Of a stretch of 64,000 nucleotides of DNA, positions 43,284-53,983 are shown piece after piece. Origin of the DNA: Palaemon carinicauda (taxonomy: Eukaryota; Arthropoda; Malacostraca; Decapoda; Palaemonidae); assembly GCF_036898095.1 (NCBI RefSeq), contig NC_090746.1, positions 50,845,569 to 50,909,568 on the forward strand. The letters are read 5' to 3'. The notes below the pieces were generated by a model. The model was not told where the DNA came from. It saw only the letters and a list, made by a program, of their open reading frames with translations, and ran no database searches. The position numbers were made by a program, and so were the translations under genes. Position 1 is the first letter of the stretch. The number at the start of each line of letters is the position of its first letter.

Positions 43284-44105
43284 GCCAGATTGCAGACTTT
43301 CTTTTGTACCTCAGGCAGGATGCTAAGCTGGCTGTATCTACCATTAAAGGATACAGGAGCATGCTCTCAACCGTCTTTAGGCATAGAGGCTTAGAGTTGT
43401 CTCAGAATAAGGACTTGCGGGACCTCATTAGGTCTTTTGATACAACGAAGCAGGTGCAGTTAAGACCTCCTTCTTGGAACCTGGATGTGGTGTTTAAGTT
43501 TTTGTGCTCCAAGAAGTTTGAGCCTATCTCGCAAGCCTCTCGGCGAGATGTGACTAAGAAAACCCTCTTCCTTTTGACTCTAGTGACTGCCAGGAGGATC
43601 AGCGAGTTCCAGGCAATCGAGAAGCGTGTAGGCTTCACCCAAAATGGAGCGGTTTGTGCCTTGAGGTTCGACTTTCTCGCCAGGAATGAGAACCCTTCGA
43701 AACCCTGGCCCAGGACTTTTGAAGTCCCTAACCTCATGAATCTAGTGGGTCAGGAGCAGGAAAGCCTCCTCTGCCCGGTTAGGGCTCTCAAGGCTTATTT
43801 GGCCCACACTAAGAACGTGAGGGGTGCTTCCAACTCCTTATGGTGTTCGGTGAAGGATCCTCAAAAACCCCTGTCAAAGAACGCTTTGTCCTTTTTCCTG
43901 AGGGAAACTATTTGGGAAGCCCACCTCTTTTGTGAGGAAGAAAACTTCGCCTTGTTAAAAGTACGGGCTCACGAAGTAAGAGCCATTGCTGCCTCACTGG
44001 CATACTGGAAAAATATGTCAGTTAGGCAGATCATGGACGTTCTGGAGGAGCAACTCTGTCTTCGCTTCTCATTACCTCAGAGAGGTAAGAGTGGACTATG
44101 ACTAG
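43085..44105 (+). pseudogene. DIRS tyrosine recombinase (A2), catalytic Tyr out of frame
   Basis: It overlaps the methyltransferase-like region in another frame. The core-binding part is YQSKWETFRAWCRR and FLLYLRQDAKLAVSTIKGY. The first Arg box is TARRISEF (about 43585), and HEVR lies at 43970-43981. Compared with A1, five bases (caacg) are missing after atcatggacg at about 44038, which throws the frame so that the SHYLRE segment with the nucleophile Tyr is read wrongly and the ORF ends 60 bases later. Otherwise the frame is open for over 300 codons, so this is a single recent inactivating change in the recombinase. Confidence 0.85.
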
Positions 44106-44580
44106 TGTTACACCTTGGGCCCATACGTAGCTGTGGCTTCTGTATTAGGCAAAGGAGTTACTACCCCCACTCAACCTTAGTTTATGTACTTGTATATGGG
44201 TTTGTGTTTTTTATGGTTGTCTGAGGTCCTCGTCTTGTGGTACGGTTCCCTCAGTCCAGATAGATAGTTTATATCTATTTCTGCAAGGTTAGGTGGTTAG
44301 CTTAAGTAAGGTTGCAGGTTTTTATTATATGGGAAGGTAGTTTCTGAAGTCTAGTCAAGTTGTTGGTCCTACCCCTTTGACAGACTCGATTGAGTTGTTT
44401 GCAGCATAGCAGGTCTACTCCTGGCTGAACACTCCTAAGGGAAAGCGACTCTAGAGGCAGTTACCTTTGAAGTCAGCTACCTTAGCAGGTAAGGAATCAA
44501 GGTGTTTGTTCTCCTACAACTCTTTTGTTGTTTCCCCAACTATGTTTTTCTGTCTGTTTCCCTCCTCCAAATGTGTGAAT
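44106..44580 (+). other. DIRS A2 3' untranslated region
   Basis: Non-coding and nearly the same as the corresponding part of A1. Confidence 0.7.
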
Positions 44581-44624
44581 CAGCTATATATATATAACTG
44601 CCAGGTAAGTACTATTCATAAAAA

Positions 44625-44926
44625 TGGAGTTTTTATGATAAAACAAAGTTTTATGAATACTTACCTGGCAGTTATATATATATTTTAAAGCGCACCCACC
44701 TTCCCTCAGGAGACAGGTCGGGCAAAGATAATCTGAGGAACAGAAAACGGGAATGATTCCAAGTACCACCCTGTAAGGGTTGTTAACCATCTAACCACAC
44801 AACCACCACAAGGCGGTTGCCGCGATTTTCGATTAAATTCTGCCGCAGTCGGAGACTCAGCTATATATATATAACTGCCAGGTAAGTATTCATAAAACTT
44901 TGTTTTATCATAAAAACTCCATTTTT
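44625..44926. repeat. Terminal palindromic unit of DIRS A2
   Basis: The ends are inverted: ggagtttttatgataaaaca plus aagttttatgaatacttacc at the left, and the reverse complement at the right end. Inside is the A leader in reverse (matches 38480-38640). The junction with the main element, attcataaaaatggag, is the same as in A1. Confidence 0.85.
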
Positions 44927-45341
44927 AAACACAAGACTTACCCGGTGGTTATATAGATATAGCTTTAGTCTCTGACGTCGTGGCAGAAATTCAAAACTCG
45001 CGGCAATCGCAGATTGAGTAGCCAGGTGTACCACCAGCGCGCCCTCTGGCGAAGGTACTTAGAACCATTCCATGATTCCTCAGATTTTCTCTGCCGCTCA
45101 CGCCAGCAACATCGTTAGATATTCACTCGTTATTAATCTGAATTTTGGCAGTTATCTTGGTGATGTACTACTAAATTGGTTATTGGCATTCGCTTATTTT
45201 GATTTTGTTTGGTATTTGATCACTATGTTCATAGCTTAAAAGGTAGGATTAGAAGTTTTTTCAACCTACTGTAAAACTAACGAACCTATTCTTGAAAATA
45301 ATGACGGAAGGAAAACACTCCGCCAACACTATGACGTCACA

Positions 45342-45388
45342 GTCATACGACGTAAACTACGTAAACTACGTAGACTACGTAGTATGAC
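45342..45388. repeat. Imperfect palindrome with TACGTA repeats in the C leader
   Basis: It starts gtcatacgac and ends gtagtatgac, with several ctacgta/tacgtag words between. The outer seven bases on each side are reverse complements. Confidence 0.6.
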
Positions 45389-45967
45389 TTGCAATTTCTT
45401 TCTTTTTCTATGAGAAGAATGATAAGTGAATACTATCTCACCAATAGTATTTAATTTTTTATACGATAAAAGGAATGTTATTTTGAGAAAATATTTGTCC
45501 TTTTAGTATACTTACTTTAGATAATCTATTTTCAGAGATTAAATAAAACTAGCGTATAGTTAATTTTACGCTACGTAGTATTCATGACAATCGATATAGT
45601 CCCACGATTCGTTGTATCGTTGTTTATTTTTTCGATATTGGGAATACTAATATTTATCGTATACATACTGTAATACAGTACATATAGATGTTCCAATTGT
45701 AAAGTGTGGCAAATCATCTTTTATTGGAAACCCTTAAGTAATAAGGGTTGTTTACATATATACTGTATATTTATTATTCCTATATCTGTTCATTTAATAT
45801 TTTATATAAAATATTTTGTTACAATTTATATAGGATGCAGAGAAAACCTATTGCATTCTTATTCAAGCCCTTGACAGAATAGTAAGATCTCTCACAACGG
45901 GCAGGTCTACTTATGGTCTTATGTGAAAGAGTTTAAAAGTGCAAGTTTTCAGTGCTAAATTAGTGCA

Positions 45968-47560
45968 GTGAATTTATTCAGTACAGTGGAGGGTGCGTCT
46001 GCTCGGACCTGTCGTTATCCTAGCTTTAGACCTCTTCCAAGCTCCCCAACCCTTGGGAGAAGGAATGTTGATCGGCGAAAGGAAACGAGAGGGGTTAGTG
46101 CCCGAGCAGACGTCCCCTCGAGCGTTCTTGTTGACGCTTCCCAAAACGCTCGCCCTCGCCGTGGCTAAGGCGAGGTAAAAGTGTTATCTAACGCCGAGAG
46201 TCAGAGCTTTGGACAGCAAGCTACTAACGCTGCTGTAAGAGTTTGACACTGTTTGTAACTGAGTGCAACTTCTTTGTCTCTTTTGTTCGATGAGCGAACG
46301 TTCTAGACGCGAACGGCATAGTTCCGAGAGTTTGAATCGCGAGCGTCATTGTTCCGAAAGTCACGTGGCGCCGAGCGTCAAGCAGTTGCATGACGTCAAG
46401 CATCCAGCAGTTGGACTTGACGTCATAGAGTGTCAGGCAGTTAGACATGACGCCGAGCGTCAAGCAGTTACGTGACGTCGAGTGTCAAGCAGTTGGACTT
46501 TGACGCCGCGTGTCAAGCATAGCTCCGAGAGTCTAGATCGCGAGCGTCTAAATCGTGAACGGCATGTAACTTCTCTCAACGCCTTTATTCAGAAGTCAAA
46601 GTTCTCTATGGAGACATCGAAATCAGTCCTTACAGCAGTAGGAAAGGTCCACTGGGTGGTCTCTTTAGACCTCTAGGATGCTTACTTCCACATCCTCATC
46701 CATCCGAACTTCAAGCAATTCCTGAAGGTTCGTGTATAGGAGGAAGTTGTCCAGTTTTGGGCTCTTTGTTTCGGCCTAAGCACCACCCCTCAAATAGGTG
46801 GTGCGTCTGCTAGGACCTGTCGTTCTTCTAACCATAGACCTCTTCCAAGCTCCCTAAACCTTGGGTTAAGGAATGTCGAACGTTCTAACCATAGACCTAT
46901 TCCAAGGAATGTCGACCATAGACCTCTTCCAAGCTCCCCAACCCCTGGGAGAAGGAATGTCGAACGACAAAAGGAAACGAGAGGCTTTAGCTCCAGAGCA
47001 GACGCCTCCTCAAGCATACCTTTTGGCGCTTCCCAGGACGCTCGCCTTCATCATAGGAAAGGTGAGGTAAAAGTTTTTCCGTCATCTTTGGATGACGCAG
47101 CGCCCAGACAAGGCTGGCGTCAAGCTTCCAGACCTCTGAAGAGGAAGGTGGACACGGTCAATCAGCGTCCTATCATGACACCGCAAGCTTCTGGTTGTAG
47201 TCTTTGGAGCAGTCCTGAGCGTTTTTTCCTTCTACCGAAGAAAGCTCTCCTACCAAACGTCCTTTAAGGATGTCGGCAACTGTCAAGAAACGTCCAACTC
47301 ACCCAGTTGCAGGACAGCTGTCTGAGCCTGACATGACCTCAGTTCATGCTCCTCCTCCACCCTCAGACTGGTTATCGTCCTCTGGACACTCTGCGTGTTC
47401 TTTAAACGGGGTAGAAAGAGAGCTTGTGGTAGACGTGACGTCTCCCGTACCACAACAGGTTGACCCTAATTTTAATATGCTGCAAGATATGCAACAGAAA
47501 CTCTCTTCGCTCATGCAAGTTTATTAACCGGCAAACAACAAGAGAGTAGCAGGCCTGGAC
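45968..47560 (+). pseudogene. Decayed gag (with an RT scrap) of DIRS C
   Basis: No long frame remains. A segment of about 120 bases (ggtgcgtctgct ... gacctcttccaagctcccca ... ggaaacgagag) occurs at 45988-46110 and again at 46797-46990. Its 'tctagacctctaccaagctcc' counterpart is in the A gag, so both are gag. Between them, 46588-46740 matches RT (KSKFSMETSKSVLTAVG, VVSLDL), out of the normal order. This indicates rearrangement or duplication inside the element. TGACGTC-rich low-complexity tracts lie at 46370-46510. Confidence 0.55.
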
Positions 47561-47689
47561 CCTGAGCGTCAGGTAACTTCACACCTGGATGCCAAGCGTC
47601 GTAAGGCTACTAGTTGAGAGGTTCTTGATGACGAACGTCTTTACAACTCCTCCGTTAAATGTCGTGTTTTAGCCACTTTAACCCAAGGA

Positions 47690-47885
47690 GTCAAGCAGAC
47701 AGACGTGACGTCGAACCTCCACCTAACGTGACATCGAGCGTTCAGCGGAACGTGACGTCGAGCGTCCAGCTAATGTGACATCGAGCGTCCTGCAGGATGT
47801 GACGTCGAACGTCCAGCAAGACGTGACGTCAAGCAGCTAACGGGACGCGACGTCGAGTGTGAAACAGCTCGTGACATGGACATGG
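47690..47885 (+). repeat. Degenerate tandem repeat rich in gTGACGTCGAgcgtc
   Basis: Units of roughly 30-35 bases with gtgacgtcgagcgtccagc recur six to seven times with changes. A similar tract lies at 46370-46510. In the source gag this would encode a low-complexity segment. Each unit also contains a TGACGTC word. Confidence 0.7.
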
Positions 47886-49150
47886 ACGCATTTCCACCGT
47901 TCAAATTCATTACAAAGTGATGCAAAAGTTTATGTTACATGAAAGGACGGATTGACTCTAGTGGCCCTCAGAGAGTGGTTCACAGAGGTACTGGAATGGA
48001 TGGTAGACACTCCAAGAAGTCTTTCATTAAGAGTAGATCTACTCAAACAACCCCACTTGGAAAGGTACCATCAAAATCTCCAAGCTCTTCATCTAACTGT
48101 CTTCAGATTATCGAAAAACTCACAAGAACTAGAGGTTTTTTCGAAGGAAGCAGGTAGAGCTATTGCAAGAGCAAGGAGGACTTCTGCCCTCAAGGTTTAC
48201 CAATCCAAGTACGAGGTTTTTAGAGAGTGGTGCAGAGTCAACTCTCTTTTCTCGTTCAGTACTTCTATAACTTAGATTGCTCACTTCCTGTTATATCTTC
48301 GAAGGAAACGCAATTTTGTCATCATCTACCATCAAAGGATACAAGAGTATGTTAGCAACCGTATTCATGGCACAAAAACTTGGACCTTTCTAATGTTAAA
48401 GACCTACAGAAACTTCTCAAATCTTTTGAAACCTCAAAGCAACAGCTCCAGGATTCACCAGCTTGGAATCTGAATATTGTCCTGAAGTTCATTATGAGTG
48501 ACAGGTTTGAGCCCTTGCATTCAGCTTCATTTAAGGACCTCACGATGAAGACTCTATTTTTGGTCAGTCTGGCGACAGCTCAAAGAGTCAGTGGGATTCA
48601 TGCTTTTAGCTAAAACGTTGGTTTTTTCGAGATAACAAATCTATCTGCTCATTGCAGTTAGGCTTTCTCGCCAAGAACGAACGCCCTTCTCAACCTTGGC
48701 CCAAGCCGTTTGAGATTCCGAACCTTTCGGATGTTATTGGCGAGGAGTTGGAGAGAGTCCTGTGCCCAGTAAGAGCCCTGAAGTTCTATCTGGACTGTAC
48801 GGAAGAGTTGCGAGGCAAGTTGGAAGCTCTTTGGTGCTCGGTCTAGAAGTCCTCGTTACAGATGTCGAAGAATGCACTTTCATTCTTCATCAGGCTCTTA
48901 ATAAGAGAGGCTCATGCACATTGCAGTGAGGCAGACTTCAAGCTTTTAAAAAGCCAAGACGCATGAAGTTAGAGCTGTAACAACTTCGGTGGCCTTCAAG
49001 CAGAATAGATCATTGCAAAGCATTAAGGACACAACCTTTTGGAGAAGTAAATCTGTGTTCGCTTCACATTATTCTGAAACGTGTTCATACACTCTTTATG
49101 ACGACTGCTTCACTCTGGGATCATTCGTGGCAGCGAGTGCAGTAGTGGGG
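47886..49150 (+). pseudogene. Methyltransferase-like scrap and tyrosine recombinase of DIRS C
   Basis: It starts with MDMDAFPPFKF (methyltransferase-like segment) and WFTEVLEWMVDTP. The recombinase follows in several frames: ARARRTSALKVYQSKYEVF, STIKGYKSM (about 48340), PAWNLNIVLKFI, LATAQRVSGIHA (first Arg box), FLAKNERPSQPWPK, KTHEVRAVTTSVAF (HxxR, about 48957) and TTFWRSKSVFASHYSE with the catalytic Tyr. The motifs are all present but broken by at least four frame changes. Confidence 0.75.
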
Positions 49151-49575
49151 GAATGATCCACCACTACGTTCCCATAATCCTAATACCCTTTTCTTCTCTT
49201 GGAACTTTTGTATTTTTATGGTTGTTCGTGGAGATTGCGACAGTCTTCCACAATCATTGATTTTCGTCAGGTGGTCAATTTGTTCCCTGAGAGCTCCCGG
49301 AACAAGGCTATTGGAGGAGGTCCTGTCAACATGAGGTATTTACACCTGTTTGACAGCTCCGAGAGGTCTTCAGCCCCCTGGGTGGATCGCTGGATCTCGT
49401 AAGGAAAGCAGACATAATGAAAGTATTCATTGAAGTCAGCTTCCTTATCAGGTACGAACCCTTAAGGTTTATTAACTCTAAGTAAAATTAAAACAATGTT
49501 GGCTGTCTCTGACCTTCGACCAAGGGTGTCAATCAGCTATATTTATATAACCACCGGGTAACTCTTAGTGTTTGA

Positions 49576-49800
49576 AAATTATATTTTCATAATAAAATAA
49601 ATTTTTGAACATACTTATCCGGTGGTTATATAAATTTAATTCCCTCCCTCCTCCCCTCTAGAGACCTATGGGCATGGAAAATCTGAGGAATCATGGAATG
49701 GTTCTAAGTACCTTCACCAGTGGGTGGTACACTTAGCTACTCAATCTGCGATTGCCGCGAGTTTTAAATTTCTGCCGGGACGTCAGAGACTAAAGCTATA
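49576..49800. repeat. Terminal palindromic unit of DIRS C (left part)
   Basis: It begins tgaaaattatattttcataa and then acatacttatccggtgg, followed by the C leader in reverse (aatctgaggaatcatggaat ... gattgccgcgag ... agctata). The right end, ttaaccaccgggtaaatatg ... tattatgaaaatat, is found at 58292-58347 beyond B2. Confidence 0.75.
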
Positions 49801-50134
49801 TTTTTGGGCTCAAGCCATGACGTCCTGATGGAAGGTTCCTTCAGTAGCTTCCTGAGGGTATATATGACTACAGTAGATATTCCCAGAGAGTTAAACTAAA
49901 GGTTTCACAGAATTCTAACTTCTGGCACAAGTACCCGTAAGGTTTCCCTTTGGGATATCGTATATCAACAGGGGACGTATGCTTGACACGCCACATGGCT
50001 ATCTGCACCCCACATAGCGTTTACGCTTCAAGGGGGAAGGTGTGGTAAGTTATAGGAGGGGCCGTTGCAAAGTTCTCCTCCTGCGTTACTGTTACGGTAC
50101 CGAGCGACGTAAACAAACAGCAGCCATAGCTGTC

Positions 50135-50153
50135 CGCCATCTTGACAAACGTC
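50135..50153 (+). promoter_or_regulatory. Candidate promoter motifs of DIRS B2 (YY1-like and CRE-half site)
   Basis: CGCCATCTTG at 50135-50144, then caaacgtcaca with a CRE half site. The order matches the fuller cluster in B1. Motif-based only. Confidence 0.35.
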
Positions 50154-50169
50154 ACATCCGCCCGCGTCA

Positions 50170-52428
50170 TTCCTTTATTTGTAGCGTTTCCATACTGAGT
50201 GTCTTTCCCAGTTTCGCTAATTTTTCACTTTATGTCGCAATCCTCAGCCTTGCATTCTTCTGGAAAGTTGAGTACCGTGTTTTTGTATTGTATAAATAAG
50301 CTCTAGCCATAAAGTAACGATTTTTTATCCTTAAATCTTGTGTTTTGTGGCGGAGCTGTGCCCTAACCGGAGGCGTCATGTTGTGACGCTGCTGTCTGCC
50401 TCGCATGCTTTATTTTGTTAGCCAGGACAGCATTCCCGGTCTTATAACTAATTAAACAACATTATTTATTTAATCTTCATTGCTAGGAATTAGTTATATT
50501 ATGCCGATAGTATTCCTTCGGCGAACATTTTTAGCTGAACCCTATGCTATATTGCTAGCCTAGCCCCTTGGCTCGATGCCTAGTGTTCATGTTTACTTCC
50601 TTCATGATATAATAAGTGTTCTTAGTGTTATATTACGAAATGAAGATTTAGGCATTTATACATACAAGACTCGGTGATTGTACTTAAGTTTTTTCGCCTT
50701 CAAGGAAGTATATAAGGGGTTTCGGTGTTCTTACAGTCAACGCCCCTGCCCCTATCCTAACGTTAGGGTTCTTGTATGTTTCCTCACCTCCCCAGTTACC
50801 TTTATAAGGTAACCACTCCCTCTGTGGTAGCCTAGGCTACATCCTAACCCTCCTTACCCTGAATAGCATTTGGGTAGGTTAGGCTAGGATTGTTCTTCCC
50901 TTCTTGCCATTGTTCATGGCTTGAGTCTGGGACAGAACCTCAGAGTACCAGTCGTTCACCCAAGCTCACCTTTAGGAGAATGTTTTTCTCCATCTGGTCC
51001 TTGCTAGAGGTTGAAGGTGGAGGGGCTCTGCCCTTCCCCCCTAGTCCACACTTGGCAGGGTTACGACCCTTCCTCCCTGTGGCCTAGGGACTTGTCCTAC
51101 CCCTGTCTTTCCTGGTCTGGGAGACTAGTTCTCCTAGCCTAGGTTAGGCAGTCCATGGGATTCTGTTTATAGTTTAGGACAGGACACCAGTGCTGTACCT
51201 ATGCTGAGCTAACCTACCCTGGGCTGGAGAGTGATCTCTTCCTACCCAGTTAGGCTAGCCCTGAACAGATTCCCTTCCCCTGGGAGTGCCGGTGGGTGCT
51301 ACGCCCCCCCCCCCCTACACTCCCTCTCAGGACCCTTTCCCCTTCCCCCCCCCTATCCATTTTGTGTTGACTCGCCATCACACCCTTACTGCTACGCTTC
51401 CCGCATATAGTTGTACTCTGGGATAGCCTTCGGCGGTCGGTCTGCCGGCGGAGGACCTCCCTTCCTTGAGTGTTCTTCGGTCCTCCCTTGGGCTGCCTCT
51501 GACGTTATAGCCGGCTGCCGGCTCTCTGCCGCCGGATGAAAGGTGCACCCTCCCCTTTCATTTGAACACTCCTTCCGGAGGTAGATTGGAATGGGTACTG
51601 GGTATTACCCCTCCCTCTCTTCCCTCCTATCCTATCCCTCTCTCTATCCTAGTGTCGGTCCACTGCCGTCTCTGCCCTGCCGGCGCTAGCTGTCAGCATC
51701 TTAAGTGTACCACCTGTCTCATTGAATGTCAGTGTTGGTCGAGTTGCCGGCGATCTGCCATTATCTGAGGTGTCATCCTTTCTCTCTGCCACATAGCCTG
51801 TCGGCTGGGAAGCGTCCATCTTCGATGGGGATCTACCGGCACCAGACGAACCTCCGGCTGCCGGCGCCAGACGAGCCTCTGGCACGCCATCAGGCTGCCG
51901 GCGCTACTAGTTTTGGCTTTACAGTGGACAGTCGCTCTCCTCTCCTGCCGGCTCAGTGCCGGCAGCTATTATTACGCAACTATGGATAATAGCCAGTACA
52001 CCTATGGTATGCCTATATCTTAGACTGAAAACTATTGTGTATAGTTGTACAGTAAGACATTTTCCAGCATATTCTGTGCATCCTTGTGCAGTCTTTTGCC
52101 GGAACCTACCCGCTAAAGGGGCTTAGCTTATCCCCTTTTTCTCTCTATAATCTGAATTAATTCAGATTTCCCCATCCCTGTATTTAATTCCTCAGAGGAA
52201 GCTTATGCTTGGCCCATCCATAACGGTTGTCCTTCCTCTTCCTGGGGACCCATATCGGCTCTACGGAATTAATTACAGTGTGAGGTCGCAGCAATTGGCT
52301 CGGCGGGAGTCACAAATATGTGTCTTTCCTACCTCCTTTCTAGCTTACCTATCCTAAGCTTATACACAAATGGAATCTTATATTATAAGTTACTAACTTA
52401 ACCCTAATCTAAGATTAATGTAAGTCAT
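50170..52428 (+). other. DIRS B2 5' leader
   Basis: Long leader with no recognised gene. 51420-51970 is rich in GCCGGC words. Polypyrimidine tracts such as cttcccccccccta lie at 51300-51360. It is homologous to the leader of B1. Confidence 0.6.
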
Positions 52429-53956
52429 GTGGTATTGACTTCCAAGTACTCATTCTCTTTTCTTTTACATGAGGAGTACGTGAAGTGTGAGAGCGCCTTC
52501 TGTGGTGTTCATCGCCCTGACTTCTACGGCCACCTGGCGTGCCGGACCCACGCCGGCTGGTCAACCAAGAAGGGGATCCTTCGGTATTGGGGTCTTCAGG
52601 TCTGTTCCGTCTGCAAGAGCATGCTTGATGAGGCGTTTGACAACCCTCCATCCGCGGAGGCCTGGGACAATGTCCGAGAGAAACTGCGCAAGTGGGTGCG
52701 CAATTTTCAGAAAAACGCAAAGGGCCTTATTTCCCTAACGAGAAGATGAGGGCCCTACTCCTCCCTAAGGCATCTGTTAAAGCCATGATCCCTAAGGATG
52801 AGATCCCCTGCGTCCAACTAACGGTTGAACCGCCGATACCTGTGGTACCGGGCACCCAGGATACCATCCAGGCTTTGGTGGCATTCCTGGACGAGAAGTT
52901 CCGCAAAGGTCATGAGGACCTTAAAAAGGAAATATTGAGCATTAAGAAGCGGCCAAAGAAGATCTCTGTCAGGATCTTCCCTCCTGCTCAGTAATAAATC
53001 CCTGGAGGCATGCAGAACACATGCCGATCACGACCGGACGCATCTTCATTAACGACAAATTGGGTGCCGTCCCCCTTGAAGAGGTGGAGTTCTGCCCTAG
53101 CTTTGACGCCTACCCGGACTGTTACATCCGTCTCGAGTCCAAGCCAGTCTCCAAGGAGAAGACCGAACCTAAGGAGGTCATCGTACTTGAGCACTCCAAG
53201 GCTCAAGCTATGCTGGCTGATAGCCTTAAGAGCAAAGGCTGCACTAACTCTGAGATGCCGGCGTTGAGCAAGAAGTACCCGTCCTTTCTTGCTCCTCCCA
53301 CGGTCTTTCCCTTTACGGAAAAGGCCCTGAATGTTGTCTTGAAGGCGGTGGAAGAAGGAAAGCCCTGCCCTACAATAGAGGAGTGTAGGCCTCTCTCCTT
53401 CGCCCTACCTCCCGATGATAAAAGCTGGAAGCCCCCAAGTTCTATGATCACCTTTTACGTCGGGAACAAGACACCAAAAAGAGGCTGGCCGCCTCCCTGT
53501 CTACAAGTAAAACTTGAAGCAATGGCCGGGGACGTTCGGGTCCCGAGCTACTAGATGGTTCTCGCTAAGTCCCGCTTTGCCACCTTGATGAAGGACTTGT
53601 ACAGCTTCATCAAGACCTGGAGAGCCTGTAGAGAGTTCGTGTTCGCAGACGCTACTGTAAAACACGTACCCTGGAAACTGATCTCCTCCAACATTTGGGG
53701 CAAATACCTCTTTCCAGTGGTTCTGGTAAAAGAGATTGCGGACAAAGCTGCCACAGAGAATAGGAACCTTTTCAATAAGTGGGGCATGTCCCGAAAGAGG
53801 AAATCTTCTCAGGATGAACGTCCACAACCTAAGAAGAAGTCCAACAACCCCGACCCCAACAGCATCAGGCTAATCGTCAATTTCCAGCTCCCGCTACTCC
53901 CCAGCTTAGGTTCAACCAGAGCAGACTTTTCAGTTGGTCCCCTCAGCCGGTGGTGA
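52429..53956 (+). pseudogene. DIRS gag (B2), frameshifted
   Basis: Segments: 52429-52749 (CESAFCGVHRPDFYGHLAC, LRYWGLQVCSVCKSMLDEAF, a Cys/His N-terminal region), 52692-52994 (FRKGHEDLKKEI), 53021-53554 (MPITTGRIFINDKLGAVPLE) and 53555-53956 (capsid-like region ending KKSNN). At least three frame changes and a TAG (about 53552) are present. It differs from the A gag, with Cys spaced in another way. The product would bind and package RNA. Confidence 0.78.
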
Positions 53957-53983
53957 CCCAGTCACCAATCTTTACCCCTGCAT

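Larger units (their letters stand above)
38453..44624 (+). mobile_element. DIRS-like retrotransposon copy A2, nearly full length
   Basis: The inverted repeats match those of A1: ttttttatgaatagtactta at 38453 and ...gtactattcataaaaa ending at 44624. The order is leader, gag (742 codons, intact), RT, RNase H, methyltransferase-like region, tyrosine recombinase and 3' UTR. Defects are one TGA between RT and RNase H, an 8-base loss inside RNase H and a 5-base loss before the recombinase Tyr. The terminal unit follows at 44625. Confidence 0.9.

Noticed and set aside
42590..44101. A single RNase H-recombinase fusion protein in A2
   Set aside because: The long ORF arises from a loss of about 8 bases relative to A1 that throws RNase H into the recombinase frame. 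It is a decay artefact, not a designed fusion.
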